Assembly: GCF_000003815.2 (NCBI RefSeq)
Contig: NC_049985.1
Location: forward strand, 7,502,066-7,566,065
Origin: Branchiostoma floridae
Lineage: Eukaryota > Chordata > Leptocardii > Amphioxiformes > Branchiostomatidae
Reading direction: 5' to 3'
DNA: 64,000 bases
Part shown: positions 12,800-25,744 of the stretch, in pieces
Layout: each line of letters begins with the position of its first letter
Numbering within the stretch: position 1 is the first letter of the stretch
Position numbers and translations under genes: made by a program
Notes under the pieces: model-generated
The model's input: only the letters and a program-made list of their open reading frames with translations
What the model was told of the DNA's origin: nothing
The model's database searches: none

Positions 12800-15700
12800 G
12801 TGAGCACAGACAATATCAGGCCATTATATATCTATCGGAAATATTTGTCATGGTAAGAAATGTTTGCCCTCCGTGTGAGTGACTGGTATTGATTTTAGCT
12901 TAACCTTCTGTAGGGGACACTTCTTACATGGATCAATGCTCGCATGGTTAGCGGGGCTCGCCAAACGTCCAACCTCCCAACGTTAAACCGCCTTCGCAAA
13001 TACCCGCATTCGATGCGGTCTGGGCTCTGTCTAAACTTTGCTTTCATGCGGATCCCTTTCTACCACCTTCTGGTCAATGCGGCCTGATCCCAGTAGCGTT
13101 TAGACACCAGACGTAATCTCCGTAGATTAATGTGAAACGCTAAGCCGCCCGGTGCCGCACGACATCAATTTTCATTTGTCTTTGAGTTTGACTATTTTTT
13201 TGTGTCAATACTGCTCTTTCCAAACCTTGTGGTATTTAAAGACCACTTGAATAATGGCAATTACCATTATGAGTTGTTTTGTTTTTTACAGGGAAGGAGA
13301 ATTATTTGCCTTCACTCAAAAAAATTTTGCAAAGCAGACGTATTTTTACGTTCCTGGTTTAAACAGTCACTACACTAGAGTTAGCCTAATGGCTGAATGA
13401 ATGAATGAACAGTGTCTTTTATAAACTAATTAGTTCTCTCATCATTGACACACATTTTTTGGTATGCATGCAACATGTTAGCACTGTTTCAATGATCTCT
13501 CGAGTTTTGAGGTAGGCGTATCGATTGACTGCATATCTAGGTTATTACACCGGAGCGAGTACAACATTCAGTAGGAAAGGAAGATAAAGAGGTAGAACCA
13601 ATCATACAGGACATTATGTCAAGGGAGCCTCATCGTCTGGAAAAGAACTGTGCAAAGGTTACAGAAGTGGTTTTGTAGGAAGCTTTCTCTTCTCAATGAT
13701 ATGCTTTATGCAATTATTGTAGATGTTAGCCCCTATTGCTATATATTAAATATGATTTATGTAGTCAATATGTTGCAAGAAATATCAGTATCATTCTTAT
13801 TAGGGTCATATTGATACTGTAAATTGTGAAATAGCAGTGGGTTTTATGTTTTCAGTTTTTGAAGGGAAAACTTGTATAGCATCACACTGCAAACATGCTT
13901 CTGTAGCTTTTTTTCAACATTCTTTTTTCTCTTCAAACTCTTGTCTTGATTGTACAGTTCATGGATGTACATTTTGAAGATTCTGTTTTCTGCGTTGTTA
14001 CTTAACTTAACACCTATCTGCGCTGTCATCTTAATTTCCTCTGTGCAGAATTGAATGATAATTGATAATTTCTTGATATTGAATGAATGTCCATCATGAA
14101 TTATTATCGACAGATGAAACAGACAGCCGACTCTGATCTAGATGCCCTAAATCATTGTCCTTTTTTACAACGTTGCCGCCTTCGGTTTAACCAATGCATT
14201 AAGTCGGAGGCTTTCAAACACGAATATCCCTTTTAGTGTAGTCACTGGTGTCAGAGTATTGATCCGCATGTGTGAAATGTATAATGCGACCGCGGAAGGT
14301 CGGCACACCAATTAAGAGCACGTCGGAAAAATTCCCGTCAGGTTTTACAGCAAAGGTCATAGCTATCTCGTAACATCGATGGGTACTTTTTCTAAAATTG
14401 CTGAAATTAATTGTAGTCTTTCTCTCTCTCTATCTATCTATCTATCTCTTGCTCTCTGTCTCTCTCTCCCTTTCTCTTTCTCTAATTCTCTCTATCTCCA
14501 TCTCTCTGTGTCTTTCTCACAAAAAAGCTTAGTTTTATGATGTACATTAAGTACATGGTAATTCTTACAATTCTTTATTCTAATTCTGCTGTCTTCAGGA
14601 CCCTTTGCTCGTTCAGACCAAAATTTACATCGTCCAACAAAAAAATTTTAACGTTATGTTATCAAATTGATGAAAACATATTTTTGGAAGAAAAGTAGAA
14701 ACAAAGGCTCCCAAACAAATTTAACAATGGGACAAAAAAAGCTGGTGACAGCCACAGCCCTGCTTTGTACCTTCATGCTGTAAGTTATTATTATTAATTT
14801 ATGGCTTGGTCCATGCTCTCATCATACAAAAGACCATCTACATTGTAATATTGCCTACTAGCATATAATATGTACCTTTGAGAATATCAATGTGAAACTG
14901 GCAGGTTTTCTGTCCAAATCGTCCTTAACATGTGTGAACCACGTTGTCTTGGAGGTGTGCGTACTCACATAAGTTTTGTGTAATCAATGACTGATTATCG
15001 GCCAACCACTGGCAGACCTTGGTGGCAGAGCTAATCACTTCAATTAATCCTGCTGCATTTCAACACCATCATCTATTCATCAGACTCTCCAAGACATGAC
15101 TTCCTCCAGAGGTAGATTTTAACTGCCCAGCCAGGGTTATGGATATCATAGTTTTATTGGGTAGTTGTGTAATGTGTTTATATCTTTTTTTAAGATCAGT
15201 TGGATTTAAATCAACTTTACTTTTTGTTACTTCCGTGAAGAAGGTACGAATCTGACAAGAATGCTTTTCTTGGTTATGTTTGTGTGCAGTAGTTAGAGGT
15301 TTATATGTCTATCCTGTTGCATTTGCTGAGCTACTGATTCTCTTTGTAACTTGCTCTGAGCTATTGAAACTGACTTAAAAGCATATTAATTACAGGTTTT
15401 GTACTACTCTTAATTCAACTTAATATTTGGTTTTTGACCTCAGTCTTGTCAGCAGGCTGGCCATACATGTAATCAAATCCCTAGCCTTGTTTTTGGGCAG
15501 GGATGTAGTATAGATATATTTTCCATCTACAAGACTTTGGCAGTAAAAGTGTGTAGGCGTACACAGAACATTAGATGCTGATAGCTGTTAAAGATACATT
15601 CGGGTCACAAGGCGGCACATTGAGCCTGCAGTATTCAAGTGCCGGCCGACTGACGCACCATCTAAAGTGGAGGGGAGACAATATCTCTTCACATGCAGGA

Positions 15701-18022
15701 ACAGGTGAGTCGGCATGCGTCATGACAACCAGCGGCGTAATTGGCAGATAAGATTCCTTAAGACGAGGAACGATTTCTTCAAACACAAAGACTCATTCCA
15801 AGGAATTCATAAAGGATGACTCTTTGAAGATGGATACCGTCATGGCACTCTGTTGCAAATAGCTTATGTCTTCTACGCATTCAAACAGGTCTCCTGCAAA
15901 ATGTTACAGTGTTTTGTCTTACATGTACCAGCAACACTTGTGCTGGTAAGCATGTGTACATACAGTCGTTAAGTACAAGCAATTACCATGATTACTAACA
16001 GGTATTAAGTAGTATTGCCATCCAAAGCTTCTGAAACCGTTACTTTTGTATAGACCTGTAAGTAGACTTGAAAAGATGCTGTCGCTTAAGCACTGACCTT
16101 CTTAGAGGTGAAGCCCCAGGGAAGAGGAGAAGAAGTGATAGATGGTTAGATAAGCCAGCGCCTTCATGTTGGACAAGTTAATCTGCCCAGGGAAAGGGTA
16201 AATGATAGCTAAGGTAAATGGCACTTGAGCCCCCCTGTGCCCATTATCTTACATGTTACAGCATCTGGACAAAAAAATGGCTTTCAGGCATTTCGAAAAC
16301 CTTGTCGCTGTAGCATTTCTTAACATTTCCTGACCAATACAAGAAAGTGATGGTGAACATTATTGTAAAAGCTAAGGCGCTAAGATTGTAGATGAATAAT
16401 AACTCCAAATTCTACAGGCTACAAAAAATCCAGGCTTGGAAGTGTGAATCCATAATCTATCGATGATGAGTTGTGCTCAAGAGTAAAATCGTCCTTTGAG
16501 AAAAAGATATAACTGATGAAACTCTGTTGATAACTCGTGAGTTACAGCATCTATCATTAGCAGACTACATATTCAGAAGGGAAATTCCTTCCTCGGTTAG
16601 GCAATGATTTGTAATGGCAATTATTGATGAGTAGGTTATACCGCAAGCACATTGGGTCAACATGTAATCTTGTATTCTAGATGTCTCTAATTTGTCATCC
16701 TCAAAATTGCTGTGAATTCTCGGTACAAAATGTTTTTGAGAAACGAGTTTGTCTACGGACACTAAATCACGACGCATGATTGATATCTTTGTAAATATAT
16801 GTATATTCTTGTTACATGTAGATACTGACGTCACATTGACATCCGCTTGAATGCTTGTCTCTGCCAGGTGAAGAGTGGATTTGAATAGCAAAGTATTGCC
16901 TGTAAAGTATTTGTTAATTCTTGTAAATTGCTCTTGAATATACAAGCCATAGCCGTGGCTGCGCCGCTCAAATTCTATAGCTAGCGGCTTAGGAAAAGAC
17001 CCGGGGGAAATCTACATGATTCCTCTCCCCATATCCAAATCACTTTCACTCCTGTCTCCTTACGGAATTGACACCTAATCTTGTGGAATCTAAGTGTGCG
17101 GAATTGTCGTCAACGGAATAGATGAATTTTGACATTGTGTCGGTTGGTAAGAATTTATAGTTAGGTTTCATATTCATGTGGAGGTGATGATTTTAACATT
17201 CCAGGGCTGTGTTCATGTTAAGTGGCAGAGCTGGCAGTGAATGAATGAGCAAAATCTCAAATCAGTGATAAGTCTTCATATTGCATTGTGGAGACTAACG
17301 GGTCAACATGGTGGTTTCTTCATTGTTTTTTTACACATGAATATAAAGTAGACGTGCGGACAGCTGGCAGGTTTGAATAGTGGGCTCTATAATTGTCTGA
17401 AGGCCAAAACAAGTACATCTCCTTTGTAATCTTCACACACCCCAGCAGTATACCACACTGTAAATCTTGAAAATTTCACAGTTTTGTTATTTTCTCAATT
17501 TTCTTTTTTCAGTGACCTCACCACTGCAAATGTATGACTCCGAGAATGTTTGCGAATGTGTAGTTCGACTGTAAATACAGAATTGTTTCAACTGAAAAAT
17601 TTAAAACCCTTCCTTTTTGTTCCCACTGCAATGATGAAATCACCACAAAAGTAAATAAACTTACAGCTGCTTTGATCCGATACTGACCTTAGATGATATT
17701 ACAGGAATGAAATGCCTACTAATTAGCATAGTAATTACATATGCGGAGCAGTAGTTCAGCTTGTCATTTACATACACGGCTCTTACATGCCTAGTTTGTG
17801 CAGGATACAGAATATACATTTCAGAGAGCCCCAAAAAATTGTCAGGCTTGCTTTAGTGCCTACCAGCAGTCAGACCAAATTTCAGAGATCGCTGGTTTTG
17901 TAGATGTCACGACACACACAACAGGAAACATACCGGGATACAAATCCTAGAAAACAAGAGGTATAGGACGTAACAGGAAGTGTTGTGTCCTCATTCTTAA
18001 AGTGTTAAGGAAACGTTGAAGT
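12800..18022. other. non-coding, probable FBXW7 intron
   Basis: No convincing exon is seen. It contains a pyrimidine microsatellite (14,418-14,518). One minus-strand frame at 15,571-15,786 has a protein-like look (FEEIVPRLKESYLP then VVMTHADSP) and is discussed in the findings. Everything else is AT-rich with only short open frames. Confidence 0.5.
14418..14518. repeat. pyrimidine-rich microsatellite
   Basis: Imperfect TC and TATC repeats over about 100 bases on the plus strand. Confidence 0.9.
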
Positions 18023-18061
18023 ATGTTGTCTTTGGGATCGCTGGAACATCCTGAGGGACTG
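18023..18061 (+). CDS. FBXW7: candidate alternative first exon of FBXW7 (c)
   Basis: Thirteen codons (MLSLGSLEHPEGL) start at an ATG with A at -3 and end in phase 0 at a consensus donor GTAAGT (18,062). They could join the FBXW7 exon at 25,745 in frame. The support is the same as for the candidates at 11,628 and 12,773: start codon, donor and phase, without sequence homology. Confidence 0.35.
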
Positions 18062-18624
18062 GTAAGTAATATGTTCATTTTTACATGTCTACAGAATCAT
18101 GTATGAAATTGAAGGCTTGATGTGTTTTTGAGTGGAAGAGAGATGAATATAAGCTTTGATTGTAAATTATGTGGTTGCCTGCAATGAGGAATGTATTTAT
18201 TTTATGCACTACCAAGCGGTGTCAAATGAACAGAATGAATATTGATTACCAAGTGAGTATCATACAAATTATATATACCAACGGTATATGCAAGCAAATT
18301 GCTTCTGCGAGCTTTATTGATGTCCCGCTCAATATGAATGATATATACAGTTTGAATGCCCCAAGCATGTACATGTATACCACACAACTCTGCCACATGT
18401 GTTACATATAAGTGACCATGTAGAATTAAATAGGCTACGTTATAATTGGTAATCATGTTTAGAAGTAAGACTTCAGTTACATTAGTTATTCAATCGTATG
18501 GAGTTCTGAGAAGTATAAGATTTGTGGCGATGGGTCTGCCTTTGATGTCTAAGCCTTTGAAGCTAATGAATTCTATTGAAATTCCCAGTAGCATGTAGAT
18601 ATGTCTGAAGAAATAGAGGTTAGT

Positions 18625-18986
18625 CAGGGTTCTCCTCAGAATTTTGTAGTATAGTGGAGGGTCTGGCAAAAAAAAAAACGCACCAACGTGCTGCACTTTC
18701 ATGAAAATGGGTTCATTTTGCAATGACAGAGGGTGTCAAATACTGCAAGTATAATATATTATAGTGATTCCTTTGTTGTGAAGTGGCAAACAACTATTGT
18801 TTTGATCATCGCCCATTCACAAGTTTTTGCAGACAGGCACCAAAAACTGTGAATTGTCATTAATTTTAGCAAAACTAACGAAGAAAATAGGAAAGAAACA
18901 CAATAAATTTGAAAAGTAGTATAGTGGAGCTGGGCTAGGAGTATAGTGGAGGGCCTCCATTATTCCATCCTCTGGGGAGGACCCTG
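18625..18986. mobile_element. MITE copy 2 (inverted relative to copy at 1394)
   Basis: The ends CAGGGTTCTCCTCAGA and TCTGGGGAGGACCCTG are flanked by TTAGT on both sides (18,620-18,624 and 18,987-18,991). The internal sequence is the reverse complement of the element at 1394-1779 over nearly its whole length, including the GTATAGTGGAG sub-terminal repeats. It has no coding capacity. Different target duplications at the two copies show independent insertions. Confidence 0.85.
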
Positions 18987-18991
18987 TTAGT

Positions 18992-21900
18992 GTAAGGGGT
19001 CTTGTGTTGGGTGCCGATTTGGTATGTGTTACGTGGAAAAGTACTACTAGTGTACAACAAAGCTTACATTTGTAGGCTTGTAATGTTTGTGTAAGTGGAA
19101 GCATTTTCTTGCAGCTGATTTCCCTCCTTCAGTGATATATAATGGTCGGTCCCTGTGTGACATTTGAAAGCAGGTGTATCCCCCTAATTGGTCTACTGGA
19201 ACAGAAGATCCCAACGAATCTACTTGTGAATTCTCTTGATTTTGTGACTCTTAAAATTTGGGGCACAGTGAAAATCAAGAGATGGCTGTGTTCTTGAGTT
19301 TTGCGGTGAAAACAACAATGGTAAATTTAAGGCATATGTTCACAGGTGTTATGATTTCGTGGTGAAAACCATGAACATAAACCATCGCAAATATTGTACA
19401 ATTCTATGCCAGATATCTGAGTAGACGTTTTCTTTGAATAAATGAAGCAAAATGTATGAAGGTCTTTTTAGCTTTGTTCTCTTCACTTCATTTCATCTAT
19501 CCAGGAACTGTAAAAATGAAGAAACGGATAAAAATAGGATTGTAGTCTGTGGTAAGAATGTCCCAAGGACTTGCACGGCAGAGCTTTGATCATGGTTAAA
19601 CATCAATTTTGCCAGCATCTTGTTTCAACCTCTTCTTAATATTGAAGGTGATATTATCTTTGTCTACTAAATGTGATATTCTCTTAATGATGTTGATTGC
19701 CTTTGAATTATCCTTCTCCATCAAGTGGAATTACAGTATTCGTTTTTTTTTTTCAATTCAAGCAAACTATTTGGATAAAAGGGCTATCATATCATAAGTT
19801 GTTGATTTGATTCTTACACATGGTTAAGTATTCCTTAAAATTAAGTTAAATTGTTTCCTTGAAGATATGAATAGAAGTACCTGGTATGTGGGGTTTGGTG
19901 AGGCCAAGGAGACTTCCTGTCTTAAAGACTGCTGTTTAACTTGAGTCGTGACTTCATCTAAGATGGTATTTACCAAGAAAGGAAGTAGATGTATCTGCTT
20001 GAGTGGGCTCATAAGATTTAGACCTGCGTTAGACTTAGTGGAGGGTTTCAAATGGGGAAATAGAAGACTGGGGACATTCAAACTGCCATTTGAAATCATA
20101 TCTGCTTACAGTTATGATCCCTTGTCTGGAGTTTGTAATTGTACAGATTGTACATGATAAGCTTACTCCAAATCTCTGCTCTTTTAGTTTTACGTGCCAT
20201 AGTTTCAACAACATTACTGTGGCGTAAAATGCCAAGGCCATTACTGTAAGTGTTTACTTTTTTGTGGTAGAATAATGCTTGTGGGTTTTGTTTTAACTTA
20301 AAACCCCATTTCAAAAATGCTTGTTCCACCTTTAACTAAAAAAAACCACTGCAAACGCTCCATTTTTTCCCTTAATTAAAATGCATTTGATTTACAGTGT
20401 ATGTTTGCTGAGGAAAATATGACATACTGAAGACATCTTACAGGACAAATAACTTTATTAACAAATGTATTTAGATCATGTTTTTTTATTTTTTTTATTT
20501 TATTTTTTTTTATATTCTTGTGGAACAAAATATGAAAAGGTTCTTTCCTACATCTCTCGATAGCCTCTCGATAGTTGTTATTGCCAAGCACTTGGTCCCA
20601 AATTTCAAGTACACCCAAGTAAATGACATTTAGTAATTTATTGCCTTTGTGTGGCTTAAAACAATCAATATACATGATAGTGCCTTTGAAGTTGTCATAG
20701 GTGAAATAGAGTGAATGACCCTGGGCTATCGCTAATGCTAGCTGATAATATGAATTATGATGTATTTATATCTTATTCATAATAGGGCTGTGTCAATGTT
20801 ACTGCTATTTGTAGTGACACAATTGGCTTTATCTTGAACAAGAATTGTCAAATCAATATCTTTATGTCCTTTTCATTATTGTATGCATGCTTTCCACTTT
20901 AAATTGAAAATTGTCCCCTTGAAATACTGATATTCAAAGCTTGTGGCTTACTGTGGTCCTTTTTTATATCGCTGACTGATTGATGCACATGATTTGTAAT
21001 GGTTGAAGGGTTCAAGGCGATAATGGCATATCGGAAATTCCACGTACCTACTGAATGTAAATGCATATGGAACGAGATAGGGGGCTTGAAATTGTTAGCG
21101 ATCATGTTCTGGTACTTAATGATATTTAGGGTGGAACATGAAAAAATCTTGTTACGTATATCATGTACCTTCGTTATGCGACGTGAAATTATCACAGTCG
21201 TAAAAAAAGTATTGCCTTTCATACATAAGGCCCGTCACCCATCCCTCGTAACTATTAGGATTGGTTAATCATTGTGTCTGGAGCAGAGCCCCTTTACCTG
21301 GATAATTGTAAACGATCGTCTCATGTCAATTGGTGTCGCATGGCAATTCCTTTCGGAGACTTGACGCCGTATTAAAAGCAGGAGCATGATTAAAATTAAT
21401 GCAGTGCAAAGAAACTGCCTGAATTATTGATACAAGAACAACGTTGCATTTCCCTCGCTGGGAACTGAACGGGGTGAAATCAATCGGATTTGAAGCCGTT
21501 CGTTGCGGTATTACGCGGAAAGGGGTACAATCATATCCGCCGTAAGTATTCTGGTCAATGCTGATATCCCTCTCATTTTATGGGGCGTTTTATAGGAAAT
21601 TCCATCTCGGCGGTTTCCATAGATTATTCCCTCTGCAATATTTAGCTGTAAAGAATGAGTGTTCCTGTCGTTTTGATTGGAAGAAATCTCCTTCAGAACT
21701 TACGTCGAATAATTTATCGCATAGAGGATAGCTCGTTGGAATTTTTGTTAGTATTTCTCCTGCTTTGCAGGAGAGAGTGCCAAAACAGGCTGTCGGTGGC
21801 AGTTCTGTGTAGTTCTTTTGATGATTTAATGCGGTTCGATGTTTGTAGGCGGTTTTCCATTCATCGGTGATTTGAGCTCTTTTCAATGCGGGGTAGTGCT

Positions 21901-24900
21901 GCCAGTGCCAAATGAAAGCCGTGAGCTAACATGCCTCTTAATCAAATCCACCTAATGCTACCTCCTTGCCTCGCCGCGGGACTGTGTCTGAGGTACGGTT
22001 TAATGTTGCAGACATGTCTCTGTGTGATTGTGCTGAATAATGCTGCCACCAGGTGGAAAGCAGCATGGTACGTTATAGACCTGTGCATTTATCCATATTG
22101 TCCATGTCCTTGGTACTGACTTCAGTGTTGTAGAAGCTGCAACAATTCCTATCTATTTTATCATCTTATGTTTTCTTTAAGATACATATTATAGGTAAAA
22201 TCTTGTTTTCAATTTAAAGAATTACAGTCTTAAAGTAAGTACAGTATCAAGAATGTAATTGTAATTTTGACAATTGATTACAATGCTTTCGGGTAAAATC
22301 TATAAACATTACTTACAATGCCTTTGGTAGATCATTTTAATGACCCTTTCTACCCTCATACATACATCATAATTTTGATATAGAAGAGAAGATACTACAA
22401 ATGTATGAACGATGATGACAGTTGATCAATCGTACGTAAAGGATACTTTCAAAATGAACAGTCTTGCCCTGGGGCACTATGCTCTAATGTAACACACCAA
22501 AGGCGAGTTATAATGGCAGGGATTCTCAAAATGGTGCTACCACTTTCTGCCATTTGTCTAGCTCTCGGTGGATAATTTATTTCAATGTTGTAAAGAGGCT
22601 TTCATTCATGGGGAGATACGTTTTGAATTTCAACAATTTCCTCAGACTTTAAATCCATTAGTAGTCAATTCATTACAAAGGTTAAGAAATATTAATCATT
22701 AATTAGACTTTGTATAATCACTTTTTAATATTTCCAAAGCATCTAAATAAATTCAGATGTATTCAAATTTTCATTGACATGGAATGGATTCTATATAGAG
22801 CAATATTGAATATGGAACATTGAACATCAGCTATTTTTAGTCGTTAAACCTTTTATCAAGACGGTATCATTATCATCTACTAATAGTCCTTCCTGGATTT
22901 ATCATGCTTCAATAAAATAAGTCTTGTGAATCTATGCATGTTAGTACTGTCCTTACGACGGCTGGGCTGTATGCATGGAGGGATATTACCTGTCAGGTTT
23001 TTGATGGAGTGCCTAGCAATGTGCTTTGGAAGTGCAGAATGTAAAACCAAGCCTGTTATCTACAGTGTTCTCTGTGGAAAATGAGAGGCCCATACTTCTT
23101 AATACTGTAGTACATACCAGCGCTTGCATTCCTAAGTCATGGGGATTTCTTTCATGTGAAGAAAGTGTATTGGAGAAAGAACGACATTTCTGAATTTCGG
23201 ATCAATTTTCTTAAAGAAATTTGTAAGAAAAATTGAAATGTAATTTTTACTTAGCATCTTATGTCATGATTATGTGTATTTGTTTATAACTTGATTTTTG
23301 TGGTCATATTATTTCAGTTACCACTCATCATACCAAAACGTCATGCCAAAAAAATTTTTTTGCAGCTAATTGTGTCTTTACACCCAGGCATGCAAAGCAC
23401 TGCAATTAATGAATTAGGAAAGTATTTATTTGCAGAATGTAGCAGTAGTCTTATAGTATTCTGGTAAGCAGGTCTGTAGGTTGACATTTGAGAAGAAATC
23501 CTCATTTCTTTTATGGTCCCCATGTGGTGGGTGTTAGATAAAGTGGTATAACTGTCTATACACCTGTTTCCTGACTTAAATAAATCATCAAAGCACTTCT
23601 TTGATATGAGCGGGCATTCAGGGCGCCCATTTCCAAACAGGAGACATTGCAGATTTCCCGTCGTGTATTTTGCCCGCGGGAGTTCCACGCCATAAAAGAA
23701 TCCATCTCTGGGACAAGTACAAGAACTGCCCAGAGCAAAGTGCTGTAACTCTTGTTGATACTGTGTGATGCAGCATCCAAATGTAGATCTCAAAGGAGAA
23801 TTGACATTAGCAGCATCTATCAGCACATTTGTAAGAACTGCTTGCCTGATAGCCTACTGATCTCTTGTAATATGTCAAGGGGGACCCCTTAACCTTTTTT
23901 GTAGCATTGCTGCACATGTGCCTTAACCATTTTCAGGTATAGTAATGGGTACAGGTCCAGAGTTTAGGTAACACATCACTGCAGGTGTTACTCATCTGGT
24001 TGTTGGGATCTTATTTGGAAACCTGGTCACACTTGAAAATCCTGTGTTATACTTTTAAGGTATTGCCCGTGATTAATTTCTCCTGAGATGTGGTATAGCT
24101 CTTCTCATGCCAAGGATTCTTTTATACAGTTAATTGTAGAGAAGGCAGCCTGATTAGTTTTAGTATGTACCTGTCTTGGAATGGATCTCTCATTATAAAG
24201 ACGTCATGACTACTAATCAAGTTTCAAGAGTCATACCCATATTTTGCAGTTAAAGAAAAACTAATCCATAATGGGTAATACCGCCCACTTAACACAGAGA
24301 CTTTTTTTTAAAATCAGAAATCCAGTTTTGGGGCATATTCAGTTTCAAGTGCCACAAGAATTTTCTTTCATTGATGGTATCTTTATTTCTGGCCTCATTC
24401 TTTGTGTTGAAAAATGATAGAAAGAATTGGCGACACAAACAGTCACACCTGTACAAGTGACCACCTGTACATCACAAGGACCACCTATCAACTTTGACTC
24501 CTTTTTGATAAACCCTTATAATAGATAATTTCCCCTAGTGGCATTAAGAATCCTGTCTGTAGTCATCAGCTGTTCAGAGTTCATTGTTCCCTGGTTGGTC
24601 TTCTTGGTCTGTTCTGACCAACTGCCTGGCACAAATGCACCAGCCCCGAGAGCGTCCTTTAGCCAGCGGACTCTCCCCTTCCCAGCCAGTGTTGCCACAC
24701 AAGTGCTATTTATAGGTCAGGGGTGGTGCCAGGGGCTTGGCAACAGCCGGTAGTTCAGAGAATATGGCCCTTGGTACCAGCAACCATGCTATCTGACACC
24801 TCACGGGGAGAGAGCGTCAGGGTCTCGCACTATGCCAATCTTTCACTACAGGTCGGATTACACTTTTATAGACTGATATTTGATGCTGCCTTGTTATGTC

Positions 24901-25744
24901 TCATAAAATCTATATACCCATCCTGATGATTTAGATGTGTAGTGATTTGGATTACTGCTTCAATATCTAAATAACTGTTAAGAGAGGAAGTGTATCCTTT
25001 GAGAGTCCAATGTAAGCTTCATGTATTTGGTTAAGTAGTTATATATAACTCGTGCTCAACATTGCTGAAGAGGTGATTGTATTGTCCAATCTTTGTTTAT
25101 TCACCATGACCAGTTTTGTAAACTACTTTTGTTGACTGATGCTCATGTTCACCATAGAAACATGTTTACATATAACATCCTTGATGTGATCCGTATGTTT
25201 AATACATCCCATATAGATCCTGTATTTTGGCATCAATTCTTGGAAAATATGGTAAATTCAATATTATGAAAATGCTTTGGACCTTCACTCCTATTTCAGG
25301 ACGAACGATAAACATTATACAATTGGTACATGCTTGCAATTTGGAAGTTGCAAAGGCATTGAAAAACACCAATTGGTCAGGTCATTTGCTGTTTGGTTTG
25401 TGTTCAGGTCCTGCAAATCAATTTTCCCCAGGAATTCAGCTGTAACAGTTTAAGCCAGGTGAACTTTGTCATTGGGCAGGAAACAGCTGTGAGTCGTCCT
25501 TTGTAGGTACACAGTTTGTGTTAGGTGTGTGGGGCTGAAGTCCAGGTGTACACTTGGGTACAATAGCCGCTCTTGTCACATGGACAACTGGGAGAACGTA
25601 GGACCTCATGCTTCATTTTTATACCAGTATAAAATACTGCTATCTGTTTAACTTTCCAAGACTCAGATGTAACAGCAAAAAGGAGCTAAAGAGAAGAGAA
25701 TTCAAGTGGTTTAGGTTTTGACCTCATTTTCTTTGTGTTTTCAG
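18992..25744. other. non-coding, probable FBXW7 intron
   Basis: No coding exon is recognised. Homopolymer-rich tracts occur near 19,741-19,752 and 20,480-20,512. A minus-strand open frame of 161 codons at 23,341-23,826 matches nothing known and lacks convincing splice signals. A group of E-boxes and a perfect MEF2-type site lies at 24,446-24,715 (see findings). The area 21,280-21,900 is richer in CpG than its surroundings and could be regulatory, but nothing specific supports that. Confidence 0.45.

Noticed and set aside
21755-21775. Small hairpin CTCCTGCTTTGCAGGAG
   Set aside because: Stem of only seven base pairs; far too short for a microRNA precursor or mobile element.
23341-23826. 161-codon minus-strand open frame
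   Set aside because: No recognisable domain, no convincing splice sites or start context, base composition like the surrounding intron, and a second overlapping frame is also open. Most likely chance.
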